Source of the DNA: Pseudopithomyces maydicus
Taxonomy: Eukaryota > Ascomycota > Dothideomycetes > Pleosporales > Didymosphaeriaceae
DNA length: 64,000 bases
Assembly (NCBI GenBank): GCA_026873275.1
Contig: JANTUC010000017.1
Coordinates: 744,001-808,000 of the forward strand
Direction: 5' to 3'
The notes under the pieces: generated by a model
What the model was told of the DNA's origin: nothing
Databases searched by the model: none
The model's input: the letters and a program-made list of their open reading frames with translations, nothing else
Shown here: positions 11,601 to 22,700 of the stretch, in pieces
How positions within the stretch are numbered: position 1 is the stretch's first letter
Layout: the number at the start of each line of letters is the position of its first letter
Translations under genes and position numbers: made by a program

Positions 11601-13094
11601 GCCCAAAAGATGAAGGAACTGCACGACACCCTCCGTGAAAGAATCACGAAAAGGGCCCTCTCGGCATCCGCAAACGCAAACAAGCAAAGGATTGAGGGAC
11701 CAACCTTTAAAAAGGGGGACAAAGTTTTCCTATCACAAAAAAATCTGAAAACCAAGAGACCAAGCAAAAAACTGGACCATCTACGGATAGGACCCTTTGA
11801 AGTCGCAGAGACTAAGGGACCAGTCACAAGCAAACTGCTTCTACCACAAGGAACAAAAATACACCCCAACTTTCACAAAAACCTCCTAGAACCAGCACCT
11901 CCGGACGCTCCAATCGAGACCCAGCTAGAACTAGAAGACGACGAGTACGAGGTTGAAGCCATCAAGGACCTACGAACGGATAAAGGTCAGCAACGATACC
12001 TAGTGAAGTGGAAAGGATGGTCAGAGCAGTACAACACTTGGGAACCAGAAGAAAACCTCACGAACTGCAAGGAATTGCTGAAGGACTTTCGGGGAGGACT
12101 CCGGGAGGACCGCTTTCGGGGAAGCCACAAAAGAACTCAGGAAGTAAAGGGTCAACGAAGGAAAAATCAGCCTGCAACCAGCCCAAGTCAGATGAGAATT
12201 CGAATGGCGAAAATACGGGAAGCACGGTGGCATCCGTACCAGCCGAAGACGAGGAGTCAGGATCAAGGATCCCCGCAGCACGCTCCAGCTCCTCCAGTTC
12301 GGCCGTGGAAGCGATCTCTTCTAACTCCCGACGACGCTCCTTCTCCTCTGCAGCAGCCAACTGATCTTCCAAGTCTAGGACGCGGCGACGGGCCTCACGG
12401 AGCTCGGCCGCAAGACGACGTTGCTCAGCCTTCATCTCTTGACGTTCTGTCACAGAAAGCACCAGGTCGCAGCGGCATTTCGCGCGGATACAGTGCGCAC
12501 AGAAACCAGTGGACAGTTCAACCACACACTTCAAACCCTTCTCTTTGCAACGGCTGCAGGGAGTTGGCATGGCAATATCTGCTTCAAGGATCGCGGCAAT
12601 CCGGTCCTGGCGACGTTGGTTGGAAGATGGTTTTAGAACCTTGGGCATGGTCAAGGAAAGCAGGCGAGGCAGGAAAGACCTCTAACGCGACGAGGGCACT
12701 CACCTTTATACCCGCGCACGAAGCCCACGCGGCACGACCTGGGACGACCGTCAGCTGTCGGGACAACAGCCTTAAAGGGGGAGGTAATGTTACAATCACG
12801 CAGGAAGACAGCGGAACGACATCCGGGAATTACGGTACATATGTAATTGTTAGTCTTGGCGGGAGACGAGAGGACAGGTGGGGTAGCTTGTCGCTGACAC
12901 CAGGATGGTTAGGTCAGCAGTCACGTGATGATGATCCGAAACAGACGGGGGAGGCTGTCGGATCACACAGGGCACGTGACCAGGATCCGAACCAAGACCG
13001 TGTTCTTGGCGGATCAGAGGTGATCCGACATGAGACCCTGGTAGGGTCGGATCACAGTGGTTATGAGGAGTGGGAAGAATGGTATATAGTCTAG
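8640..13094 (+). CDS. pol: Pol polyprotein: protease, RT, RNase H, integrase, chromodomain
   Basis: Read by -1 frameshift from gag; the frame also has an internal ATG at 8562. Domain order is Gypsy. An aspartic protease has DPGAT with its Asp codon at 8772. The reverse transcriptase has its YLDD box at 9852-9863. RNase H has TDASDYALGAVF near 10300. The integrase has an HHCC zinc finger near 10866-11000 and a DDE core (Asp 11076, Asp 11274, Glu 11382, giving D-x35-E). A C-terminal chromodomain spans about 11943-12090, with VKWKGW and NTWEPEENL. Chromodomains direct integration to marked chromatin, which fits insertion in a dead-transposon block. The frame stays open about 330 codons past the chromodomain into the 3' LTR. 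That tail looks low-complexity and lies opposite the antisense gene, so it may be non-functional. Confidence 0.95.
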   Translation, partial: LVRHQETNRTGEGAPIKVRRADQDDDLHLKKEVTIGGYRVTALIDPGATGCLISPRMVEKYKLPYRNKATPVRVEMADGTFSQGYGKGWLRLETTPLPVGLDGLWSQHSFTIMDLGSLEAIIGYDWLLKHNPVIDWQKKTIRSREPAVRVAGVRKSQVRPKVQCTPQREGIGRKKTVQQISPCKIARIYKKDPQKVGVIWIRRSELQKEGQETLSIPQEYQDFAGLFHEKDGETLPEHQEWDHEIHLQEGTKLHPERLRPLSRDQQEELIEWLRKNLKRKFIRPSKSPMASAILFVPKKDGRLRLCVDYRQLNDKTIKNRYPLPLITELMDRLQGAKWFTKFDVRDGFYRIRIAKGHEWMTAFRTRYGLYEFTVMPMGLTNAPATFQAVVNKALHEYLDVFCTVYLDDVLVYSGGTLEEHVQHVRKVLEKMKEYRLLLHPNKCEFHTTKTEYLGFIISREGIAMDPKKVATVQEWPQPKSVKDIQSFLGFTNFYRKFITNYSKTTAPLTEITKKEVGFKWEEKQRIAFESLKELFLSAPLLQMFNPQRKTRIETDASDYALGAVFTQQCEDGKWRPVFFHSRKFSGAELNYDVHDKELLGVVDAFEQWETQLMGAPTKIEVWTDHMNLTSFMSTKKLNRRQVRWAEFLANFDFTIHHRPGTLNGAADALSRRIDLIEDKPELHSAILRKGHDGTLEYNQPGEAQENEQLPKLEVRKASVGPTDHRGRTIVGMQEAPKLIKELHESREWGHPGIEETTRRIANEYAIPKLKQMVTKEISNCLACHKNKPKRHKPYGLLQPLPAAQRPWQSVTMDFIVKLPKSPQPGTKRMCDTIAVIVDRLTKAAKFRPMEESMTAEELAYEVDNALFAEHGPPEELITDRDKLFTSKYWDTFIATLGTNRKLSTSFHPQTDGQTERTNQTLEQYLRFYVNKQQDNWVELLPTAQLAYNGARSGTTGYSPHYANYGYEPVAHRNPRDVESISTGAQDKAQKMKELHDTLRERITKRALSASANANKQRIEGPTFKKGDKVFLSQKNLKTKRPSKKLDHLRIGPFEVAETKGPVTSKLLLPQGTKIHPNFHKNLLEPAPPDAPIETQLELEDDEYEVEAIKDLRTDKGQQRYLVKWKGWSEQYNTWEPEENLTNCKELLKDFRGGLREDRFRGSHKRTQEVKGQRRKNQPATSPSQMRIRMAKIREARWHPYQPKTRSQDQGSPQHAPAPPVRPWKRSLLTPDDAPSPLQQPTDLPSLGRGDGPHGARPQDDVAQPSSLDVLSQKAPGRSGISRGYSAHRNQWTVQPHTSNPSLCNGCRELAWQYLLQGSRQSGPGDVGWKMVLEPWAWSRKAGEAGKTSNATRALTFIPAHEAHAARPGTTVSCRDNSLKGGGNVTITQEDSGTTSGNYGTYVIVSLGGRREDRWGSLSLTPGWLGQQSRDDDPKQTGEAVGSHRARDQDPNQDRVLGGSEVIRHETLVGSDHSGYEEWEEWYIV
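12058..12648 (-). CDS. Antisense ORF: Zn(II)2Cys6 cluster and coiled-coil protein inside the Gypsy element
   Basis: 196 residues on the opposite strand to pol, between the chromodomain and 3' LTR. Near the N terminus (about residues 31-60) the cysteines follow C-x2-C-x6-C-x8-C-x2-C-x6-C, the spacing of the fungal Gal4-type binuclear zinc cluster, starting PCSRCKEKGLKC. A charged Glu/Arg/Leu-rich coiled coil follows (about 70-120), then a Ser/Pro/Phe acidic tail. The layout is that of a small dimeric DNA-binding protein. The ATG at 12648 has a favourable ACC context and lies about 57 bp downstream of a minus-strand TATAAA. The ORF overlaps the chromodomain codons by about 33 bp. Function is inferred; regulating the element or its host is possible. 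A chance ORF is unlikely given the motif but not excluded. Confidence 0.65.
   Translation of the reverse strand: MPKVLKPSSNQRRQDRIAAILEADIAMPTPCSRCKEKGLKCVVELSTGFCAHCIRAKCRCDLVLSVTERQEMKAEQRRLAAELREARRRVLDLEDQLAAAEEKERRRELEEIASTAELEELERAAGILDPDSSSSAGTDATVLPVFSPFEFSSDLGWLQADFSFVDPLLPEFFCGFPESGPPGVLPESPSAIPCSS
12705..12710 (-). promoter_or_regulatory. TATA box for the antisense ORF
   Basis: TATAAA on the minus strand, in the context GGTATAAAGG, lies 57-62 bp upstream of the antisense ATG. It sits inside the unique region just before the purine tract, so the element would carry a second, oppositely directed promoter. Confidence 0.5.
12774..12784 (+). other. Polypurine tract
   Basis: AAAGGGGGAGG ends three bases before the 3' LTR. 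This is the normal place and composition for the plus-strand primer of an LTR retrotransposon. The run is still recognisable in the mutated sister copy at about 25850-25860. Confidence 0.85.
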
Positions 13095-13363
13095 GAGGAT
13101 CTCTGTACATTTCCTATTCTTCGTAGTCAACTTTCAACTCCTTATGTATCTTCGCATACTCGCTCATAGCTAAATCGAAGCTCTTCTTTACAACCAAGAA
13201 TCGTCAGCCTTCGCAGGAGATAGTTGTCTTGCTCTCACCAGCAAGATAGGGATATTCGCACCACCCGTTGCCTAACCGTCACTCGACCACTGAATACCCG
13301 CAAGGCTCCTGAGAAGCCTGCCTGCCCTTACACGGACCAGGTAAGTAGGAACCCCTTGTAACA
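12788..13363 (+). repeat. 3' LTR of intact Gypsy element
   Basis: 576 bp, TGTTACAA..TTGTAACA, apparently identical to the 5' LTR at 6090-6665. It is followed by the CTTAA duplication at 13364-13368. Confidence 0.97.
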
Positions 13364-13368
13364 CTTAA

Positions 13369-15361
13369 AAGTTTATTAATAATTAAAATAACTAAAAAAT
13401 TTAGATAGAAGAAATTAAGCTAAAAATTAAAAATATTATGATTTTAAAACTATAGCGACTAAGAGCTCTATTTTTAAAATTTTAAAATAGTTTAAGAATT
13501 TATTCTATATTTTAAATAGCTTATAAAAGCTTTTTGTAAAAATACTACTATTTTAAAATTATAGTAACTAAAGGTTTTATATTAGAATAGATATAGCAGC
13601 GAGCAGGTCTCTAATAAAAAATAAAATTAATTTTTATTTAAGTCCCTATTCTCTTTAGCTCCCTTTTTTATATACTATACTAGCACGGCGCTAGCGCTTA
13701 AATAGAATATAAATAATTTTAAATATTAAAAAAATATTCTTTTTATAATTATTCTCTCTCTTTATATAGACGTCTCGGCTATAGAGAATTAGGTTTATAT
13801 TATAATACTAGATAGAATAATTAGGGATATTATTAATATAGATTTATTATAAGCTCTTACCGCTATGCGTATTAAAATTTTAATATTATAGGTATATAGT
13901 TATATTTTTTTATTTCTAAATATATCTACTGCGCTACTATTACACCTATATAAATAATTTTATTTATTTTAAACCTTTCTATCTCCTTATCTCTCTTATA
14001 CTAAAAGAGAAAAGTCTTTTATTTTTTTATAATATTAATTATTTTCTTTTTTAGTATATACTTATTTTTATACTATTATTATATTAATAGGGCTATAAGC
14101 TCTTAAGCCTATAGTATATTATTTTATATATTTTTATTACTATATTTTTATTTATATTATATATAAATCCCGCTCGCTTAATAATATACTTTTTATTAAA
14201 ATTCTTTTTTTACTATCTCCGCTGCTTAAAGTAGATTTTCTATAATTTATATACTTATTATAATATTAATAGTATTATACGCTGTAGGCGCTGCTTTAAC
14301 TTATATAAATATTATAATTTAGTATTTTAAGAGTTTATCCCTTAAATTAATAATCTTTTTTATAATTATAAGCGCTTTACTAGCACTGTAAACCCTATTT
14401 CTATTTAAATTAAAGTACTTATAATTACTACTTATAAGTATACTTAAAATATTAATTTCTTTATTCAAAAAACTATTAAAAAAATTTTATAAATATTTAA
14501 CTACTGCAAAGGCAGCGCTACTTTAAATAATTATAATTAAGTATTTTACTATAGTAGTAAAGGGTTATTTAAATATTTTAAAATATTTAATATATAAACT
14601 TATTAGTTGCTGCGCCTTTATACTAATATTATATAGTATAATTTACTACCTCTTAACGTGCTTAATATATAGTCCCCTATTCTTATTTTTAAGCTTAAAG
14701 AGGAGGACGAGCCAGTCTTTTAGAAAAATAAAAAACCTTAAAATATTCTTAATAAAGAGAATAAACTGCAGTCTACTCCTAAAGCCCTTTTATATCCCTT
14801 TACTAATATTTAAAGTTTTTAGTACTATTATAGCTTTCACTTTTAACTTTAACTGTAATAAAGAGGCGCTTATATTTTATTTAACCTATATTATAACTCC
14901 TATTATTAATAAAGATTTAGAGGAAGAGTCTAATAACTTATTATAAAATTTACTTACTCTAAGTCTATATTTTTATAATATATTAATATTAGTTATTACT
15001 CGTCTCTCTACTACTCCCTTTAAAATTAAATATAAAAAATATAATTATTTTTTTAGTAATAGCAGTTCCTAAAATAGTATAATAATTAAAAAGCCCTATA
15101 ATAGTACTGTAAAGGCGCCCTCTAGTTATAATAATATTAATTATTATAATTATAATTATAGTAATTATACCTAAAAGATCTTAATAGCTATTTTATTTTT
15201 AATTTAGGCTTTACGCCCTTTTTTTAATATTTATTTTTTTATAAAGTAATATTAGTGCGCCCTTATAGCGCGGCTTAATTAATTTTAATAATATTAATTA
15301 CTTTAATTTTCTTCTTTTTAATTTTATAAATTATAATATTAGTTTTTTATTAATATCTTCT
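13369..15361. repeat. AT-rich decayed repeat DNA
   Basis: No usable ORF on either strand; C and G are depleted as elsewhere in the block. It holds one copy of a dispersed repeat (see 13605-13740) and, just before it (about 13470-13590), one unit of the 110-bp repeat that is tandem at 32520-32820. Otherwise I recognise nothing. Confidence 0.6.
13605..13740 (+). repeat. Dispersed repeat, left copy
   Basis: About 136 bp matching 32374-32510 in the same orientation, including a shared palindromic core around GCTAGCGCTTAAATAG. Differences are mostly transitions. The two copies flank the whole nested block, so they could be remnants of LTRs of an outer element, but this is not proven. Confidence 0.5.
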
Positions 15362-16492
15362 TCCGGTCTTAATCAAGACCCACAGGTTCCAGAAAGTTCT
15401 AATAATTAATACAACGAGCGATTATTTAATCAGTTATAAAGTATACACACAAGATTCATTTGATTACATAAAAAGTTATTTTAATAGATACTTATTAACA
15501 TCCTAGTACTAAACACTATAGTAGATAACCATTTAATATAACTAGTATAAATAGTTATACTATACTTATAAGGAACTTATAGAGCTTTTTTACTTTCTCT
15601 AGTTAGTTTATACCTCTATAAAGCTCTAGTATTTTCTTTATTTTATTATCTAAGTTATCTTTCCTACCATCCTTTATTAGCTAGTATACTTTATTATTTA
15701 ATATTATTTCTATAATTCTAAGTTTATTCTTTATATAATTATAATTACTTATATAACAAGACTCTATTTATATTAATATTAGTATTAGTATCAGCTTGCG
15801 CATAAACTTGTTTTTAACTTATTAAAATTAATAAAGAATCTAAATTTAGTGTTTAATACTAAAAGCTATAAGATTATAATTATTTTCTTATTAATTTTAA
15901 ATTTACTAGTATATTTTTAAAGTCTAGCCCTTATATTATTATTTAGACTAGGGAGTTAGTTTTTATCTATTAGATTATTCTATCTAAAAGTTAGTAAACT
16001 ACTAAAATATAATCTTATTTTAATCTTAAAAGTAGAAGTAAAAAAGTTAAAGATTATAGTACTATAATATATAACTTTTTTAAATTTATAATATATATAA
16101 AAATTATATTAGGTATTAGAAGAAGTTAGTATTATAGATACTTTTAAAGCTAAATTAGAAACTTTAAGATTTAAATTAAATAACCTATAAAGTTAAACTT
16201 TAATATATAGTTGTTAGGTATAATTAGTTATAAAGCTTTATTTAAACTATTATCTACTATTATTTTCTATTACTTATTATTATACAATATAACTATCTAT
16301 ATTAGACAATAGAGCTAGATATACTCTAGCGTTCTCTATTACTACCTTAATAATTATATAGCAGCACGAGTTCGAACTATACTATAATTAAAAAAAAGCA
16401 CCTTTTAAGAGCCAGTTATTAGTTATATAGTATATAAAGTATATTTCTTTACTACTAGATAGTTGCAAATAGCAACTTTCTTATTAAAAAAA
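15362..16492 (+). repeat. Long inverted repeat, left arm
   Basis: Reads as the reverse complement of 17931-28462 once the Tc1 insertion (18044-27434) is removed. Arm lengths agree: about 1,131 and 1,141 bp. The outer 123 bp (15362-15484 against 28340-28462) are best preserved, beginning TCCGGTCTTAATC. Matches continue through the middle (for example around 15680) and at the inner end (16385-16492 against 17931-18043). The arms could be terminal repeats of a decayed DNA transposon or two head-to-head copies of one element. Confidence 0.6.
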
Positions 16493-17930
16493 TATCTTCT
16501 TTTAAAATTTATTAATTATATTCCTTATCCTATCCCTTCTATTTTACTAAATATTAGAGGATACTTTTTACTTTTCTTTTATTTAATAGTATTTTAATTT
16601 TATAGTATTTTTTTATTATAATGCTTTTATTAGTTTTTATAAATTTTAAATTTATAATTTTTTTATTATCCCTTAATTTATAGGGCTTTAGTAAAGAGGT
16701 ATAAAATACTAAATAGATTCTAGAGTCTTGAAGTAAAATTAACTTATAAGTTTATTTTCTTATTAGCTCTTCTATAGAAAAAAGATTAATATATTAAAAG
16801 GATAATTTCTTATTTAAATAAAAGGCTTTTAGATTCTTTATAGAGAATAATATTAAATCCCCTTTTAAGAAAAGTTAAGGCTAGTAATATTTATTATAAT
16901 ACTATTTTTATATTTTTAAAGTATACTATTAATATAATTCTATTATTTTTCTATTCCTAGCTAGGGCTTAGAGGTATATTATTATAATTAAAATTTTATT
17001 AGGTGCTTTTAATTTATAATTTAAATATAAATAGAATTTATAATAAATAAAGAATAGAGATAGTCCTATAATTATATTTTTTCAGTTATTATAAGTAAAT
17101 TCTATAATTAGGAGTAGTTATCGCTAATTCTATTAATTTTTATAAATATAAATATATAGATACTACTCTAAAATTTAATCTTATTATTTTATTTATTTAT
17201 TAGTCTAGGGGTAGAAAGCAGTGCTAAAAATAGTATTTTATTTTTATTATAAAATAGAATTTTAACTAAAATATTAATATAAAGATAAGACTTTTATCTA
17301 ATATAATATTTATAAAAATTCTAAAGTACCTTACTATCTCTTTTAAAAATAATTAAGCTATTTAGCTAGCCTTTAAAATTTTAATAATAAAGATATATTA
17401 AATTATCTTAGTATATTTATCTATTATTACTTAAATAGTATTAACTACCTCTCTTTTATTTTTACTAAAAGAGAGGCTAATAATAAAATTTATTATTAGT
17501 TTTTATTAAAGCCTTTAAAATATTAATAATAATATTAGTTTATCTGTAGGGCGTTATCTAAGTATTTTTATTTATATATATATTATATATAAATTAATAT
17601 ATTTTTTATAAAGGTGTCTAAGTTCAGCTAATAGTATGATTTATTAATAAATTTTGAAGTCTAGACTCTACTAAAATGCCTTATTAATAAATTATTATAA
17701 TAATATTATAAAATTTCTATTTTTAATATAGACTCTTTTAGTATAAAGACTCTATTATCATAATATAGTATACTTTTAGGGTTTATTTTTTATTATAGTA
17801 ATTATTTACCCCTACCGCACTTAGTAGGCGCTAAAATAATAATATTATATTATTTTTATAATATAAATAGGTTATTCTTTTGAGTCTATTTAATATAGTA
17901 GAGTAGGCTTCTCTTTATTAAGGTATAAAT
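16493..17930. repeat. AT-rich spacer of the long inverted repeat
   Basis: About 1.44 kb between the arms, without ORFs and strongly AT-biased. If the arms are terminal repeats, this would be the decayed body of that element. I recognise no protein motif in it. Confidence 0.4.
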
Positions 17931-19168
17931 TTTTTTTTGATGAGAAAATTGCTGTTTATAACTACTTAGTGATAAGGAAATAAGCTCTATATACTATATA
18001 ACTAATAATTAGCTCTTAAATGGTGTTCTTTTCTTCTAATTTACAGTAGGGTGACAGATTAAAAGCGTAATCGTTTTTTTAATAGTTTTTAAAAGCTTAT
18101 AACTCTATCACATAATTAGATAAAAATATGAAAAAAGAATAGAAAAATAGAGAAAATCTAGAAGATCCTTTTAGGCTTAGCGTCTAGCTGGCTTATGTAA
18201 TCTTTTAAGGGGTAGATTTGGCAGTGATTTTAGGGTAGAAAAAAGTATAAAATATAATTATTTATAATTTTTTTTAGCGTATAAAATCTAGTTTTTTTAT
18301 TTTATTTTGAAACTAGTTCTATATTAATAAATATATTAAAAAAGCTTTATATATTTATTAACTAGTTTTTTCACAATAATTAATTAAAATAAATTCAATT
18401 TCAACAAGATAAATTAAGTATTAAATTTATTTAATACTTAGTATAAGACCCCTTAGCCTCCTTTAAGTCCATATAACGTTGAGGCATAGATAATATACAA
18501 TTATATATTATTTCTTGTGGTATTTTATGCCACTCTTTAGAAATAACTCTTTTATACTTATTTAAATCCTCCGATTTTGAAATATTTAGTAAACGCCAAT
18601 TATAGCGTTTATTAACTCTATTTTTTAAAATAGACTAAATATTTTCTATAGGATTTAAATCAGGACTAAAAGCTGGGTGAGTAAAAAGCTTAATTTTATT
18701 ACGGTTAAACCATAATAAAGCTTTATTACTTTTATGAATTTTGGAGTTATCTTGTTGAAATTGCCAACCTAATTAGATATTAGTATAAAATTTATAAAAA
18801 AATTAATATATAATAATATATTAATTATATATTATTACATATTAAAAAAAGGGGTAAAATAAAAAGGTAATATTTACCGTGTTTAATATACGGTTTAACT
18901 TCTTTTTAAGAACTTTTTCAATATAGTCCTCTGTTTTAAAAGACGTCTTATTTAAAGAGTCTTTTATAAAGACTAAATTCGACCTTTCTCCTATCCAAAT
19001 AGCGCCCCAAACTTGAACCGAAATATTATGCCCTATATTTTAATTAGTAAGCAATATTATAAAAAACTAAAATTTTTAAAAAATTCTATAATTTAAATAA
19101 AATTTTTTAAAAATTTTAATTTTTTAAAAAATCTATTTTACGTACCTCTATTAATATTTAAAACCAAA

Positions 19169-19744
19169 TATTACAATCACGCAGGAAGACAGCGGAACGA
19201 CATCTAGGAATTACAGTACATATGTAATTATTAGTCTTGGCGGGAGACAAGAGGACAGGTAAGGTAGCTTATTACTAATACTAGAATAATCAGGTTAGCA
19301 GTTATATAATAATAATTTAAAATAGACGGGGGAGGCTATCAGATTATATAAGGTATATAATTAGGATTTAAACTAAGACTGTGTTTTTAGCAGATTAGAA
19401 GTAATCTAATATAAAACCTTAGTAGGGTCGGATTATAGTAGTTATAAGGAGTAGAAAGAATAGTATATAGTCTAAGAGGATTTCTATATATTTCCTATTT
19501 TTTATAATTAATTTTTAACTCTTTATATATCTTTATATACTCGCTTATAGCTAAATCAAAGCTCTTTTTTATAATTAAAAATTATTAGTCTTTATAGGAG
19601 ATAGTTATCTTACTCTTACTAATAAAATAGAGATATTTATATTATCTATTACCTAACTATTACTTAACTACTAAATACCCGCAAGGCTCCTAAGAAGCCT
19701 ACTTACTCTTATATAAACTAGGTAAGTAGAAACCCTTTATAATA
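19169..19744 (+). repeat. 5' LTR of the mutated Gypsy copy
   Basis: 576 bp, starting TATTACAATCACGC (TGTTACAATCACGC in the intact copy) and ending TTATAATA. Mutated unevenly: the first 80 bp are nearly intact. Confidence 0.93.
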
Positions 19745-22700
19745 CTTTAACTACTTAAAGGTTTAAGTCGATATAGCAACCCTAGTAAACTCTACTAATT
19801 TATAGGCTCTTAGTAGAAGTACCACTTTTAAATTTATAATAAGCCTAGTAGTAATACTAGCAGCTTAAGCTATAAAGATATAGAAACTCTATATATAAAT
19901 AGCGGCCTTAATAGCCACTATATAAGAATAAATATAAGCACTATTCTAAGTCTAGATAAGGCCTATAGTAAAGGTATTCTTTAAGGTAGCCGAATACTAT
20001 AATAGGGGAAGACTAGACTTAAAATATTCCTTACTAATATAGAATTATACTACTATTATAATAATAAGATCTTTAGCACTAACTAGACTAAGGTCTTAGT
20101 AATTAGAATATATATAAAAAGAAAAGCCGCCGAATAGCTTTAACCCTTTATTAATAATTACTTAGCTTATAAAGACAAACCTAATAAATAAAATAATACT
20201 ATAAAAAAGGTCTTCGACTCTTAAGACGGGTTTAAAGAATAAATTAAAATTATATTTAGAGAAGTTAATAAGGAAAAAAAGGCTAAATAATAAATATAAT
20301 ACTTTAAATAAACTAAGTCTGCCAGCGAATACTTATCTAAGTTTAAGTAATTATAGGCTAAAATAAACTAGGATAATACCCCTCTCTAAGCCGTGTACTA
20401 TAATAGACTGAAAGAATTAGTTAAGAATAAACTAACGTACTATAACTAATTAGACAACTTAGAAGAATTTATTAAATTATTTATTTAAATTAATAATCGG
20501 CTGTACGAGCGGTACCTAGAAAAAAAGGAGTTAAAAAGACTAGTATTTAGCTAGAAGGCTAATATAAAGAAAGCCCGTAATACTAATAAAAGGGATTAAA
20601 ATGGAGATATTATTATAGCTAATAAAGTCTATAAGAAACAACTATAGAAAAAAGGTAAATATAACTACTAAAACAATAGGCTATTAAATAAAGAAAGACA
20701 GTGCTAGTATAATAAGAAAGTCTGCCTAAGATGTAAAGAGCTAAAATACTTTATATATAATTATACTGTAAAAAATAAAATTAAAAAGAAATAATTTTAA
20801 ATAATATAAGTATGCATGGCCTCTATTATAAAAGAAAATAGAAAGATTATAGAAGTAAACTATAGAATATTATAGAAAAGGGAACGCTAAACCCTATAAA
20901 AGAAAGAAATCTAGAAACAAATATTAAAAGATATTTACTAATTATATAGAAGTAGAATATATTACGCTAAAGATTATAATAGAAGAGTCTAAATCTATAG
21001 AAATATATATAAATAAATATTAGCCCTTATAAACTAACACTAAAGGGCAGTTAATAATTTATATAACTAAATTTAAATTTAGATCTACTATAAAAATATT
21101 AAATAGTATTAATATTATCAGGAAAAATATAAAACCTATAATAGGATTAGAGAGGATATCTAAAAGCGATCTAAAAATCCTACCTATAAATATATCTAGC
21201 TAGAGGACTGCTAGATAGTAATATACTATTAATATAGTTAAAAAAACTAAAAAAAGACCTACTTTTAAAAAAGATAAATAAAATGCTATAATAATACTTA
21301 TTAAGTCCACTATAAATATAAATATATAGTAGAATAGTGGCCCTAGGGCCCTATCTATAGGTACACCTTAGGAGTAAGTATATATAGTACTAATTGTAGA
21401 GTAAACTATAATATAATATACTAAGATGTTACCTATTAGAAAGATTATAAAAAGAAATACTTTATATATTATTATATAAAAGAAGAAGATATTATAGACC
21501 CTTTTAATAAGGAGTACTAAGGGATAGCCCTTAATAAATATATATTAAAAGGATATAAATAGTATAGATAAAATAATATTAAAAAAGAGGATAAACGCCT
21601 CTATTAAACTAGAAACTATTTTAATAGGCTTTATATAAAATATAACTAAGAGTAAAACGCTGCTTACTTAGAAAGAAATTTAAAGGAATTAAGTAATACT
21701 AATAGTAAGTTAGGAAACTAGTATACTATTAAAAAATAAATTATATTAATAAAGGCGCCCCTATTAAGGTTTGTAGAGTAAATTAGAATAATAATTTATA
21801 TCTTAAGAAAGAAGTTATAATTAAAAAATACTAAGTAACAGCACTTATAAATTCTAGTGCTACTAAATATCTAATTTTACTTAGAATAGTAGAAAAGTAT
21901 AAGCTACCCTACTAAAATAAGGCAATATCTATTTAAATAGAAATAGTAGATAGAATGTTCTCCTAAGAATATAATAAAGGCTGGTTATACTTTAAAATAA
22001 CACTATTACCTATTAATCTAGATAGACTCTAGAGCCAGTATAGCTTTACTATAATAGACTTAGGAAGCCTAGAAGTAATTATTAGTTATAATTAGTTATT
22101 AAAATATAATTCTATTATTAATTAGTAAAAGAAAATAATACGTAGCTAAGAATCTGTAATTAGGATTATTAGTATAAAAAAGTTATAAGTATACCTAAAG
22201 GTTTAGTGCATATCTTAAAGAGAGGAAATTAATAGAAAAAAGACTATATAATAGATATTACCTTATAAGATTATAAGAATCTATAAGAAGGACCCTTAGA
22301 AGGTAGGTATTATTTAAATATAAAGGAGTAAGCTCTAGAAGGAGGGGTAAGAAACCCTATTTATATTTTAAAAATACTAAGACTTTGCAGGACTCTTTTA
22401 TAAAAAAGATAATAAAATACTTCTAAAATACTAAAAATAAAATTATAAGATCTACCTGCAAGAAGGCACAAAGCTATATTTAGAATAATTATAATTATTA
22501 TTATAAAATTAATAAAAAGAACTAATAGAATAGCTAAGGAAGAACTTAAAATAAAAGTTTATATAACTTAGTAAAAGCCCGATGGCCTCTGCTATATTAT
22601 TTATACTAAAAAAGGATAGACGACTCTGATTATATATAAATTACTAATAACTAAATAATAAAATTATTAAAAATTAATATTTATTACTACTAATATTAGA

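Larger units (their letters stand above)
6090..13363 (+). mobile_element. Intact Ty3/Gypsy chromovirus, 7,274 bp
   Basis: This is a complete LTR retrotransposon. Two 576-bp LTRs, which I read as identical, bound the element with TGTTACAA..TTGTAACA ends. They are flanked by CTTAA at 6085-6089 and 13364-13368. Inside, in order: a candidate primer site, gag, a -1 frameshift signal, pol (protease, RT, RNase H, integrase, chromodomain), an antisense ORF, and a purine tract before the 3' LTR. Both main reading frames are open, so the copy looks potentially autonomous and recently inserted. It lies in strongly AT-biased DNA but shows no such bias itself. A heavily mutated sister copy is at 19169-26439. 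Confidence 0.97.
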
